Assembly (NCBI GenBank): GCA_965206025.1
Contig: CBDBIU010000003.1
Coordinates: forward strand, 620,001 to 684,000
Source: G963668345 sp965206025
Lineage (GTDB): Bacteria > Acidobacteriota > Terriglobia > Bryobacterales > UBA6623
Direction: 5' to 3'
DNA length: 64,000 bases
Below, piece by piece: positions 33,085 through 42,280 of the stretch. The notes below the pieces were generated by a model, which searched no databases, was not told where the DNA came from, and was given only the letters and a program-made list of their open reading frames with translations. How positions within the stretch are numbered: the first letter of the stretch is position 1; every line of letters starts with the position of its first letter. The translations under genes were made by a program, and so were the position numbers.

Positions 33085-36000
33085 TCACGCCGGCGCCAGC
33101 GAAACGGTCACTTCCTCGTCTTCGATGGCGAACTGCCTTTGCTGAACGCCTTCCCAAGCGGTTTCGTCGGTACGAAGCTCTACACAAAGAGTTTCCGCCT
33201 TAAAATGCTCTTCGTTGGCCGCCAGTATCCTGCACCGCCGATCCGACCCTTGGATCGAGAGCCGAATGCGCTGTGTGTATTCGATATCCAGTTCCTTGCG
33301 CAGATTCTGTACGCGGTGCAACAGCTCGCGATAGAAGCCTTCGTCGCGAAGCTGGTCGGTAAGCTCGGTGTTGAGGACAACCACGGTCGTGCGGTCACCG
33401 GCGGCGGCGTAGTGCTCGACATCGTCCGCCACTACCTCGAAAGCCACATCCTCCGGCTCTAACGCTACCGTTTCGCCATCTATTACAACCTCCTGTGGTT
33501 GCCCTGCGCGTTCTGCCCTCTCCAGCAGGGGTGCAAGCTTCAAACTCTCTCGCGAATCCAGTGACGCGAACCATCTCTTTACCTGAGGCATTTTCTTTCC
33601 GAGTCGCGGCCCGAGGCGTCGGAAACTGGGCCGCACCACATAGCGTGCATTGTCGAGGGTTTCGACAAACAACACCTCATAGACGTTTAGTTCTTCTTTG
33701 ATCAAGTCAGAGTAAGGTTCAACCCTTTTCTGAAAGTCCTTGTCCAACATATATACCGCGGCTTCGGAAAGCGGCTGCCTGACTTTCAGACGGTGGTCGG
33801 TGCGAACACGCAGCCCCAGAGAAACAATATCGCGAACCACGGCCATTTCATCGGAAAGAGCGCGGTCGATGTGGCTCTCTTCCACACGCGGGTGATCGCA
33901 AAGGTGAACGCTCTCGGGTTTGCTGTCGCCAAACGGCCTGGCGACCAGATTCCGGTAGATCTCCTCGGCCATAAAGGGCACGAAGGGAGCGGCCAGTTTG
34001 ACGCACGTGACCAGCGCTTCATAGAGCGTGGCGTAGGCGTCTTCTTTGTCGGCGTCGAAGTCGCTTTTCCAGAAGCGGTTTCGGCTGCGGCGCAGATACC
34101 AGTTCGACAGCCCGTCGACGAAGGCCGACAGCCGGCCGGCGGCTTCATAGGCGCGGTAGCCGTCCATGAGATCCGTTACGCCGCGAGTGAGCAGAGCTAG
34201 TTCCGAGAGAATCCAGCGGTCCAGCAGCGCCCTCTCGGCTACCGGACGGCCGAGCATCTCCGCCGGGTCGAAGCCGTCGATATTCGCGTAGATCGTGAAG
34301 AACGAGTAAACATTGCGGAGCTTGAGGGGAAACTCTTTTTGCAGAGTCCGCACGTTGCCCAGCGAATGCCTGGTGGAAGACCAGGGCGGGTTGCCGGCAA
34401 AGAAAAACCAGCGGAAAGCGTCCGCGCCGGGCGCCGCCGACGAGGGGTTTTCGACGGTTACGCGCTCCCCCTCGGGCAGGCGCGGCACCTCGGTCGTTAA
34501 GACCTTGATGCCTTGGGGAACCGCCGTCACGCCGAGCTTTTCGCGGTCTGATCGGGACAAGACCGCCAACCGCCGGGGCAACCGCTTGCCCTGCTGAACT
34601 TTGAGCGTCAGCGCGCCATCACCGCGATCGGGCCGATATACGTTCATTGCGGCGCCGGGAACCAGATCCATGGCCTCGATGTCTTCACGGCTCAGCCAGA
34701 CCTGACCGTCGGAGACGTCGAGCCGTGCGTCCTCAGCGGTCACCACGGCAAAGCCTTGGGCGACGCGGTCGAAAATGAGTTCGGGAGGCGTGTAGTTGCC
34801 CTTCGATTTCGACTCCTTCTTGCCGCTCGGATCGGTGACATGCCCCAGAACGATGCAGGTCCGAAACGGATGAGGGTGGTCTCGCGGTTCGAGTCCCAGC
34901 CGCCTTTGACATTCGCCGTCAAACAGCAGCGTCGAAATCATCAGCTGCGAGTAGAACCATCCGCGCGTCTGATCGATGGCTTCGGTGATAAAATCAGCGG
35001 GAAAAGCGTCCGCGAATTGGTCCTTCCCTTCGTGGGGAAAGCCGAATTGGGCGAACGGCATGCAGCCGGAGTCGAACCAGGCGTCGATGACTTCAGGAAC
35101 CCGCCGGTAGACGCCGCGTTCTCCGGGCTCGCGCCAGGTGACCTCGTCGATCCACGGCTTGTGGACCATCAAGTGCTCGGAGAGTTGGGGGTTCGCTTCG
35201 CGGTCGCGCCGGAAATGGTCGAAGGCGTTCGGGTTCTTCGTCTCGATTTCTTGGACGGATGCGGGGGCCTGCATCTTTCCGGTTTCGTCGTTGATCCAAA
35301 TATTGAGCGGCGTGCCCCAGTAACGCTCTCTGGAAAGCGCCCAGTCCACGTTATTGGCCAAGAAGTCACCGAAGCGGCCCGTGCCGATATGCTCGGGCAA
35401 CCAGTTGACCTTTTCGTTGTTCCGAATGGCTTCTTGAATCCTTTCGGTCGTGCGAATGAACCACGCCGGACGAGCGTATTGAATCAGAGGATCATCCTCG
35501 GCCCGCCAACAGAAGGGGTAATCGTGGCGGTAGTTTTCCCGATGGACCAACAGCCCGCTCTCTTTCAAAACGTGGACGATGCGCCGATCGGCATCCTTGA
35601 CCCATGTGCCGGCCAAGTCGGGAATTTCGGACGTGAACTTACCGTCGGGCGCCACGGGACAAAGGAGCGGGACTTCGTCCGGATTTTTGTAGCGCGAAGC
35701 GTTATGACGGAATAATTCATAGTCCACTTCGCCGAACGCCGGGGCTTCGTGAACGAGGCCCGTCCCCTGGTCAAGCTCGACGAAATCGCCCGCCAGCACC
35801 GTCCACATCAGCGGTTCCCGCCCCCCAGCGGCCAGCTCGATCTCACGATTCCGGTACTGGCCATAGAAGTAATCGAGCGGCGGCCGGTACCGTCGGCCGA
35901 GAAGGGCTTCCCCTTTGAACTCTTTCTCGACAGGCAACTCGCGGCCGAGCTTTTTGGCGATCGTTTCGCGCAGCTGGGCCGCGACGACGAGGCGGCGGCC

Positions 36001-36762
36001 ATTCTCCTGCACTTGCACATAGTCGTAGCCGGGACGAACAGCCACGTACTGGTTGGCCGGCAGTGTCCAGGGAGTCGTGGTCCACACCAACAGCGAGGTG
36101 TCAGGCTCGTCCTCGAGCGGCAGGGCCACGTAGACAGAGGGGTCATCGACCGTCTTGTAACCCAGCCCGACTTCGCCCGAGGAGAGCGCCGTACCGCCTT
36201 GCGGCCACCACCAGACGATCTTGTGTCCCTGATAGAGAAGCCCCTTGCGAAACAACTCGGAAAGCGCCCACCAGACGCTCTCGACATAGCCGCGGTGGTA
36301 GGTGACGTAAGCGTCGGAGAGATCAACCCAAAAGCCCACCCGGTTGGTCATGCTCTCCCACTCTTCGGTGTAGCGAAACACCGATTGCATGCAACGAAGT
36401 ACAAACCGCTCGACCCCGTATTCTTCGATGGCCTCCTTGCCGTGGATGCCGAGTTCCTTTTCCACCTCGACCTCGACCGGCAGCCCGTGCGTGTCCCAGC
36501 CGGCCTTGCGGGGGACGTAATAGCCGCGCATGGTTCGGTAGCGCAGGAAGATGTCTTTCATGACCCGGGTCAGCACATGTCCGTTGTGCGGTATCCCATT
36601 GGCCGTCGGCGGGCCCTCGTAGAAGACAAACTTCGGGCATCCCTCGCGGTTCTTGAGGCTTTTCTCAAAAATCTCGTTCTCCCGCCAAAATCGCTGAATG
36701 GACGATTCGGCCTCGGGGAAGTCGACAATGGGATGCGCCTGGGTGAATTTCAGATCACTCAT
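33085..36762 (-). CDS. ileS: Isoleucyl-tRNA synthetase, long eukaryote-like type
   Basis: This enzyme charges tRNA-Ile with isoleucine. It has 1225 residues, at the long end of the family and of the eukaryote-like type. The HIGH-type motif is GIPHNGH near residue 60, with WDTHGLPVEVEVEKELG nearby. The editing domain carries WTTTPWTLPAN. The KMSKS motif reads KKESKSKGNYTPP. Between this and GADAFRWFFFAGNPPWSSTRHS lies an extra domain of about 100 residues (from FAVVTAEDARLDV to VPRLPEGERVTVENP) that is absent from most bacterial IleS. I recall a comparable insertion in Planctomycetes-type enzymes. The anticodon-binding domain follows. The gene is intact. Confidence 0.97.
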   Translation of the reverse strand: MSDLKFTQAHPIVDFPEAESSIQRFWRENEIFEKSLKNREGCPKFVFYEGPPTANGIPHNGHVLTRVMKDIFLRYRTMRGYYVPRKAGWDTHGLPVEVEVEKELGIHGKEAIEEYGVERFVLRCMQSVFRYTEEWESMTNRVGFWVDLSDAYVTYHRGYVESVWWALSELFRKGLLYQGHKIVWWWPQGGTALSSGEVGLGYKTVDDPSVYVALPLEDEPDTSLLVWTTTPWTLPANQYVAVRPGYDYVQVQENGRRLVVAAQLRETIAKKLGRELPVEKEFKGEALLGRRYRPPLDYFYGQYRNREIELAAGGREPLMWTVLAGDFVELDQGTGLVHEAPAFGEVDYELFRHNASRYKNPDEVPLLCPVAPDGKFTSEIPDLAGTWVKDADRRIVHVLKESGLLVHRENYRHDYPFCWRAEDDPLIQYARPAWFIRTTERIQEAIRNNEKVNWLPEHIGTGRFGDFLANNVDWALSRERYWGTPLNIWINDETGKMQAPASVQEIETKNPNAFDHFRRDREANPQLSEHLMVHKPWIDEVTWREPGERGVYRRVPEVIDAWFDSGCMPFAQFGFPHEGKDQFADAFPADFITEAIDQTRGWFYSQLMISTLLFDGECQRRLGLEPRDHPHPFRTCIVLGHVTDPSGKKESKSKGNYTPPELIFDRVAQGFAVVTAEDARLDVSDGQVWLSREDIEAMDLVPGAAMNVYRPDRGDGALTLKVQQGKRLPRRLAVLSRSDREKLGVTAVPQGIKVLTTEVPRLPEGERVTVENPSSAAPGADAFRWFFFAGNPPWSSTRHSLGNVRTLQKEFPLKLRNVYSFFTIYANIDGFDPAEMLGRPVAERALLDRWILSELALLTRGVTDLMDGYRAYEAAGRLSAFVDGLSNWYLRRSRNRFWKSDFDADKEDAYATLYEALVTCVKLAAPFVPFMAEEIYRNLVARPFGDSKPESVHLCDHPRVEESHIDRALSDEMAVVRDIVSLGLRVRTDHRLKVRQPLSEAAVYMLDKDFQKRVEPYSDLIKEELNVYEVLFVETLDNARYVVRPSFRRLGPRLGKKMPQVKRWFASLDSRESLKLAPLLERAERAGQPQEVVIDGETVALEPEDVAFEVVADDVEHYAAAGDRTTVVVLNTELTDQLRDEGFYRELLHRVQNLRKELDIEYTQRIRLSIQGSDRRCRILAANEEHFKAETLCVELRTDETAWEGVQQRQFAIEDEEVTVSLAPA

Positions 36763-37105
36763 GGACAGTCACGGGCTCAATCGTTCGGTTTCGGCGAGGC
36801 TCGAAGCGTGCCGGGACACCAGTGTGGTCGAACGGAACGCCTCGCTGGGATGATATGGATTCGCCTTGGGACTGAATCCGCTCAAACATCCCGGGACTGT
36901 CGGCTCCCCAGGCTACGACCCGCGCCCCAACAGCAGGCGACAGAACCGGGGTTATGAAGTAACTAGTTTACCGTTTCCAGAAGTTTGGATCGTTTGGTGA
37001 GCAACCCCCAGACCGTCTCCGGCCGGTCGCGCCGGGGGGGCACAGACTTGTGTTGAGATAGGCGACATGTGGAATGGCGTCGCCCGCGGCCGCCGCCTGA
37101 CGACG
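36763..37105. other. Intergenic stretch upstream of ileS
   Basis: This 343-base stretch lies between the ileS start and the end of the PDZ-protein gene, both on the minus strand. I see no gene, RNA or strong repeat. It should contain the ileS promoter, but no clear T-box-like element is visible. Confidence 0.35.
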
Positions 37106-38425
37106 CTACTCGCCGGCGGGTAACGGAGCCGGCAGCACAACGCTTCGTTTTCGATCGCCCCGCTCGACGATCACAGGCAGGGGGTTTTCCGCCGAAGCGG
37201 CCACGACGAGGTTCAGCTCCCTTTCACTGCGGACCCGCTGGCCGTTGGCCTCCAAGAGGCGGTCCCCGGGCTGGATCCCCGCGCGCTCCGCGCGACTGCC
37301 GCGCGTCACGGAATCGATCACGAATCCCGCCGGCGGAGTCGAAAAGACCAAGCCGGCGGATCTGGCATCGGCCGCGGCATCGGCGTTGGGCTTACCGTTC
37401 GCCTCTAGCGGCAAGATCCTCGTTCGCGAACCCCGTCGAATGCTTAGTTCACGCGCTGCACTGGTTTTCGGGTCCAGAAGGGAAGCCAGATCATCCTCGT
37501 GGCGAACCGGTTCACCGTCCAACTCCTGAATGACGTCGAAAGGCAGCAGTCCGGCGCGGTCAGCGGCGCTGCCGCGCCACACGTCGGTCACGACCAGAGT
37601 CTGAGTGGAGTCTTCGGCGGATGATCCCGTCTCATCGCCTTGCGTCCGAGTGTCGATGCGAAAGCCATACCGTGCCGCCAACTGACTGGGCGTGGACCCC
37701 GCCAGCTCCAAGGCCACGCCCACGTCGTCGGCCGCCATGGCCGTGATGCGGCCGCCGCAACGAATGATGATGCCGACCAGGTTGCGATCCAGATCAAACA
37801 GTCCGCCTCCGAGCATCGATTCCGCCAGGTTGAGACTGGTGATAATTTCGCGGAATTCGAAATCGCCGCAAGAGGCTGGCGACGACCCGCCGTAGGTGCC
37901 CGGAGCAAAGGTGTACCCCTCGCGCGGGCGGCGCGCGACCGCAACCAGCCACTCGCCTGAAAACAGCAGGTCGGGTGAGATCGTTTCGACGGGCCGCAAG
38001 GCAACATTGGGCATAGCTTCCAGAGCCGCGATCGGAACAAGGGGTGAGTGGAGCTTGCCGCGCACCTCGACCTTCTGCTCACCAAGCGTCAGGACATCGA
38101 CCTGCTCAGGAAACCCGCCCTTCGGGGATGGCGCAAGCACAGTGCCTTGGTCTCCCCAGCAGATCCCAGTGGCGTTGATACCGCCCAGCCGCACCAAGTG
38201 GGGGGCCACGTAGGCGGCCAACTCGGAAAAGTAGTCGGCCATATCCTGCAGAGACCGCCGGTGCGCCAGCCGCTGGAGCCGAACGATCTCGGCCTGGCTC
38301 ACGGCCGGCTGGGTCGGCTCTTCCTTGCGTTTTTCGGGCCGAGCCCAAACACCAAGAACGAGGATAAGGCCCGCGGCGACCGCCAAGACGACAACGTATT
38401 TTCTGTCTGCGTGCTCTGCCGGCAT
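37106..38425 (-). CDS. PDZ-domain trypsin-like pseudoprotease
   Basis: A 439-residue protein with a single N-terminal membrane segment (KYVVVLAVAAGLILVLGVWA), so probably anchored with its body in the periplasm. Residues about 50-250 follow an HtrA-like fold, but the expected active-site places are changed. The His region reads TVLAPSPKGG, the Asp region PLVPIAALEAM, and the Ser loop MLGGGLFDLDRN where GNSGGPL is normal. It is therefore probably not a protease. Two PDZ domains follow (ADRAGLLPFDVIQELDGEPV and AERAGIQPGDRLLEANGQRV). A scaffold or sensor role is inference. Confidence 0.8.
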   Translation of the reverse strand: MPAEHADRKYVVVLAVAAGLILVLGVWARPEKRKEEPTQPAVSQAEIVRLQRLAHRRSLQDMADYFSELAAYVAPHLVRLGGINATGICWGDQGTVLAPSPKGGFPEQVDVLTLGEQKVEVRGKLHSPLVPIAALEAMPNVALRPVETISPDLLFSGEWLVAVARRPREGYTFAPGTYGGSSPASCGDFEFREIITSLNLAESMLGGGLFDLDRNLVGIIIRCGGRITAMAADDVGVALELAGSTPSQLAARYGFRIDTRTQGDETGSSAEDSTQTLVVTDVWRGSAADRAGLLPFDVIQELDGEPVRHEDDLASLLDPKTSAARELSIRRGSRTRILPLEANGKPNADAAADARSAGLVFSTPPAGFVIDSVTRGSRAERAGIQPGDRLLEANGQRVRSERELNLVVAASAENPLPVIVERGDRKRSVVLPAPLPAGE

Positions 38426-38666
38426 GGCGGTGGCCTAAGGCGGCCGGCGCGGTTCGCCCACGGCCGCGGTAAGAGTCCGGCCCTTGCCGGTTTTGACGAA
38501 CAAACCTCCGGCGGGTCCGGGTGTCGCTTGGCTTTATTCTCCCATATCGAACTTTAGAGAACTCGACTTGCCGGAAACCGAGCGCCGCCGTTCGCATTTC
38601 TTACCCGGCGGCCACGCTGAGACGGCTCGGGGACTGCGCAGCCCAGTAGAATGGAGCGTCATACCG

Positions 38667-39316
38667 ATGAAGGTCCGGGAGGTGATCCGGTTGCCGAAAA
38701 GCATGGCTGGAAAGAGACGCGATCGAAGGGAAGCCATCGGCACTTTAAGCACGCCGAGCAGCGCTACGTCATCACGGTGCCGGGCCATGAAGGAAAGGAA
38801 CTCGCACCAGGTACGCTGAACGCTATACTTAAGAGGCTCTTCCGGGTTTTTAGTGGGTGGCCAACGGGTAGCCGGCTCCTCCATCCTGCCGACCCGACGT
38901 CGCCCGCAGTCACATCGGAGCCCAAAAGGCGGCCAAGAAATCCCCAAATACCCTACACGCCAGTCCGGTCGTGGGCAACTCGTAAAGGGAATAAGACACT
39001 GATAAACAGGGAGTTATCTCTTTGAGTGTGGCCACTGGATGACAGTTGTGGATCCGCATTTCACAGCCTTCGGGAGACTGTACGACTACCTGCCAGCAGC
39101 CTTGCTCTACTCGTAACCCTATTGTTTATCAGTAATTCTTTTTGGCCAACGCAGTCGCCGCCCGGCCTTGGGGGCCGTAGAGTTGTCACGAAGCCCTTGA
39201 ATGGCACCGAAGCAGGCTCCGGGAGGTCGGCCTCACAGTGGCGAGGGATCCGTCACTCACCGCCGCCAGCCACTAAAATCCCAGAAGAGCCACTTAAGAA
39301 AGCAGGCTTGAAATGA
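38667..39316 (+). pseudogene. hicA: HicA-type toxin gene, frameshifted and split by a small element
   Basis: HicA is a small mRNA-cleaving toxin. Here it begins MKVREVIRL, loses one base near 38,694, then reads EKHGWKETRSKGSHRHFKH and VPGHEGKELAPGTLNAILK. At 38,835 a 457-bp element intervenes. After the second target copy it ends KAGLK at 39,314-39,316. Removing the element and one ACTTAAGA gives NAILKKAGLK, the expected HicA end. The stop overlaps the hicB start (ATGA). The catalytic histidine in GSHRHF is present. The frameshift could be a sequencing error, but the insertion also breaks the gene by replacing the last five codons. Confidence 0.85.
38835..39291. mobile_element. 457-bp non-autonomous ISL3-like element (MITE), copy 1
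   Basis: The left end is GGCTCTTCCGGGTTTTTAGT and the right end in reverse is GGCTCTTCTGGGATTTTAGT. A perfect 8-bp target duplication ACTTAAGA lies at 38,827-38,834 and 39,292-39,299. No transposase is encoded. An internal inverted repeat, ACTGATAAACA against TGTTTATCAGT, lies at about 38,999 and 39,123. Copy 2 at 43.3 kb is almost identical. The ends match those of the ISL3 element at 24.2 kb. Confidence 0.93.
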
Positions 39317-39534
39317 GTCCGAAGCGTTACGCGCTTGTCATTGAAAGGACCTCTACCGGATACTCCGCTTATTCCCCGGACGTGCCGGGCTGCGCGGCGG
39401 TCGGCGACAGCGAGGAAGAAACGCGGCGAAACTTCCAGGACGCTTTGGCCGCCCACTTCCGGGCGATGCGCGAGTTGGGTGAGCCGATCCCGGAACCGAG
39501 TTCGTCGGTCGACTACGTCGAAGTCGCAGCGTAG
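39313..39534 (+). CDS. hicB: HicB-type antitoxin
   Basis: A 73-residue protein of the HicB family. It opens KRYALVIERTSTGYSAYSPD and then VPGCAAVGDSEEETRRNFQD, the usual partial RNase H-like fold, followed by MRELGEPIPEP. The start overlaps the hicA stop by ATGA, so the two were translated together. With hicA broken it no longer has a cognate toxin here. It is short for HicB (no C-terminal DNA-binding domain), which is common in this arrangement. Confidence 0.88.
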   Translation: MSPKRYALVIERTSTGYSAYSPDVPGCAAVGDSEEETRRNFQDALAAHFRAMRELGEPIPEPSSSVDYVEVAA

Positions 39535-39742
39535 CCCGAGCGCGCGGCCCACCGGGCCTGAGGACCGACGCACGGTCCGCTTTTCCTGCCGGATCGAGGC
39601 AGAATCCTTCCTTGTCGGCCGACAACTGGTCGCCGAGACCTGTTGCCTTAATAGCAACACGCCGCCCGGCGTCCGGACGAGGCGCTTGTGAGGGCGTGCC
39701 GCGTTTAGAGCGCCGAGTAAAGTAGCACCCATCATTCCGCTC

Positions 39743-41227
39743 ATGCGGACCCCTCCCCAACACGCAAGCCCGGAAACGCTTCAATCATTCGTTCGCGAAA
39801 AACTTGAAGATTCGCTTTTGATTGTGGTATCGAATCGCGAGCCCTACGTTCATTTCCTCGAAACCGGTGAAGTTCGTTGCAAGCGAACCGTCGGCGGATT
39901 GGCTACGGCATTGGACCCGGCGATGCGAGCCGTCGGGGGTTACTGGGTTGCCCATGGCTCGGGCGGAGCAGACGCCGAGGTGACGGATGAGAACGGCCAG
40001 GTCCGCGTCCCTCCCGATGACCCGCGCTACACGCTGCAACGCGTCTACCTGTCGAAGGAAGAAAACGAAGGCTACTATGACGGCTTGGCCAACCAAGCCT
40101 TGTGGCCGCTTTGCCATAACGCGTTCACGCGTCCCGTGTTTCTACAATCGCACTGGGAGATGTACCGGGCGGTCAACGAAAGGTTTGCCGAGTCGGTGGC
40201 AAGGATCGTCGGGGAGCGAAAGGCGGTCGTCTTCATCCAGGACTACCACTTCGCGCTCCTCCCGCGGATGATTAAGACAAGGTGCCCGCAAGCCGTCTGC
40301 GCCCAGTTCTGGCATATTCCCTGGCCGCCTCACGAGTTGTTCGGCATCTGTCCTTGGAAGAAAGAGTTGCTCGACGGAATGCTGGGTAATGACTTGCTGG
40401 GATTTCACGTGCAGGAGTTTTGCAACAACTTCCTGGAAACGGTTGAGCGCGAGTTGGAGACCGGCCGCGGCCCCGAGCGCGCGGCGGTGGTCCACGACGG
40501 GTGCTCTACCCAGGTCCTGCCGTTTCCGATTAGCGTTGACTTCGAAGCCATTTCCCGCGGGGCTCAAAGCGATCCCTGCTTAGAGCGGATGGAATCGCTC
40601 CGACGGGAACTGCACCTCGCCGACAAAGTCATGCTGATCGGTATCGACCGCCTGGATTACACCAAGGGCATCCCCGACCGGCTTCGAGCCGTGGACCTTC
40701 TTCTCGAGCAGCGCCCGGAGTACATCGGGAAGTTGGTCTTCGTCCAAGCGGGGTCCCCGAGCCGCCAACGGATTCCCGCGTACAAGCGCCTGATGCGAGA
40801 AGTTGAGACCCTTACAAGCGATATTAACCGGCGTTATCGGACCGACGATTGGAGTCCTATCGTGACCTTCGGCCAGGACTTGCCGTTCGACACGGTGCTG
40901 GCGCTCTATCGTCTGGCCGATGTCAGCATCGTCAGTTCCCTGCAAGACGGCATGAACCTTGTGGCCAAGGAGTTCGTCAGCGCTCGAGTCGACGAAAGAG
41001 GGGTTCTCGCGCTAAGCCGCTTTGCCGGCGCGGCCGAGGAGATGCCCGATGCGCTGCCCATCAACCCCTATGCAACCGAGGACTTCGCCGAGCAGCTCCA
41101 CGCCGCTATCCGCATGACCGTGGACGAACAGGGGCTGCGAATGAGACACATGCGCCGGCAAGTGCGGGAAAACAACATATACACTTGGACGATGAACATC
41201 CTGGGCCGGATCAGCGACCTCGGGTGA
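39743..41227 (+). CDS. otsA: Trehalose-6-phosphate synthase
   Basis: This is a GT-B glycosyltransferase (GT20) joining a nucleotide-activated glucose and glucose-6-phosphate to trehalose-6-phosphate. It has 494 residues. Expected strings are VGGLATALDPAMRAVGGYWV, FIQDYHFALLPRMI, FWHIPWPPHELFGICPW, GIDRLDYTKGIPDRLRA and VSSLQDGMNLVAKEFV. It is followed by the phosphatase otsB after 32 bases, the standard two-step trehalose pathway for osmotic and desiccation stress. The ATG at 39,743 sets the frame; a codon slightly downstream is possible. Confidence 0.96.
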   Translation: MRTPPQHASPETLQSFVREKLEDSLLIVVSNREPYVHFLETGEVRCKRTVGGLATALDPAMRAVGGYWVAHGSGGADAEVTDENGQVRVPPDDPRYTLQRVYLSKEENEGYYDGLANQALWPLCHNAFTRPVFLQSHWEMYRAVNERFAESVARIVGERKAVVFIQDYHFALLPRMIKTRCPQAVCAQFWHIPWPPHELFGICPWKKELLDGMLGNDLLGFHVQEFCNNFLETVERELETGRGPERAAVVHDGCSTQVLPFPISVDFEAISRGAQSDPCLERMESLRRELHLADKVMLIGIDRLDYTKGIPDRLRAVDLLLEQRPEYIGKLVFVQAGSPSRQRIPAYKRLMREVETLTSDINRRYRTDDWSPIVTFGQDLPFDTVLALYRLADVSIVSSLQDGMNLVAKEFVSARVDERGVLALSRFAGAAEEMPDALPINPYATEDFAEQLHAAIRMTVDEQGLRMRHMRRQVRENNIYTWTMNILGRISDLG

Positions 41228-41259
41228 TCTCAAGCTAACTCACGAGCGGACATCAACGC

Positions 41260-42066
41260 GTGAACCACTTGTTCGATCACTGGCCCGACGTCAGCAGCCG
41301 GGTGTCCGAGGCGCCGCGATTGCTGCTAATGCTCGATTTCGACGGCACCCTCGCTCCCATCGTCAGCCACCCGGATCTGGCAACCCTTCCTCGCGAAACC
41401 CGCGCCCGGCTCGTCGAGTTAAGAGCTGCGCCCAGCGTATCGCCGGCCATCATCAGCGGCAGGTCGGTGGCGGACCTGCGGCAGCGCGTCGCCGTCGAGA
41501 ACATCATCTACGTAGGCAACCACGGCCGCGAGTTGCAAAGACCGGGCGCTTCGGAACCGGAAGCAAATTTGGAAATCCAGAAACGCATGGTAGAGGTGGC
41601 CGGCCATCTCACGAAGAAGCTTTCGGGTGTACTGGGAGTCGTCATCGAAAACAAAGGCCTCACCGTCGCGCTGCACTATCGGCAGGTGCCTGAGGCTATG
41701 CGCCCTCGGGTTCGGTCTTGTACGCAGGAGATCGCGCAACAGATGGCCGGCCTGATCGAAGTTAGCGAGGGGAAGTGCGTGTACGACCTGTTTCCTTCCG
41801 ACGGAGCCAGCAAGGGAAAGTCTGCTTTGGCTTTACTGGAGGAGCACGGCGGATTGCCCACGGTGTTGCCGATCTATTGTGGCGACGACACGACCGACGA
41901 AACCGTTTTTCGGGCTTTGCCGACCGGGTCCATCACGGTGTACGTCGGCAACGTAGGGGCCGCGTCGGCGGCCCGCTACCGGCTCGCCGACCCCGGAGAG
42001 GTGGCGTCTCTGTTGACGAGGATCGCGTTGCTGCGTCGAAACCCGGCCCAGCCTGCGCGGTCATGA
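41260..42066 (+). CDS. otsB: Trehalose-6-phosphate phosphatase
   Basis: This HAD-superfamily phosphatase of 268 residues removes the phosphate from trehalose-6-phosphate. Motif I is LLMLDFDGTLAPI, motif III includes GASKGKSALALL, and motif IV is YCGDDTTDETVF. The start is GTG at 41,260. It completes the otsA-otsB pair. An ATG overlaps its stop (TCATGA, 42,063) and opens 73 codons to 42,284 beginning MSLRLLYCLYPFIEAND, but this small frame has no recognisable domain and I do not call it. Confidence 0.94.
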   Translation: MNHLFDHWPDVSSRVSEAPRLLLMLDFDGTLAPIVSHPDLATLPRETRARLVELRAAPSVSPAIISGRSVADLRQRVAVENIIYVGNHGRELQRPGASEPEANLEIQKRMVEVAGHLTKKLSGVLGVVIENKGLTVALHYRQVPEAMRPRVRSCTQEIAQQMAGLIEVSEGKCVYDLFPSDGASKGKSALALLEEHGGLPTVLPIYCGDDTTDETVFRALPTGSITVYVGNVGAASAARYRLADPGEVASLLTRIALLRRNPAQPARS

Positions 42067-42280
42067 GTCTTCGCCTGCTGTACTGCCTGTACCCATTTAT
42101 CGAGGCCAACGACCTTTACCACAGGCTGCCGGGCGACAATGGAAGTCCCGTGGCGGCGCGTCACGCCATCAGCGGCCTCGGAACGAGAAACCCGCCATGG
42201 TGTCGCGGTTGCCGACGAGGTACAATCTTTTCTCCCAAACGGTCTCGAAGAAATCACGCGGTCGGGCCGCTGCCTGCCTT

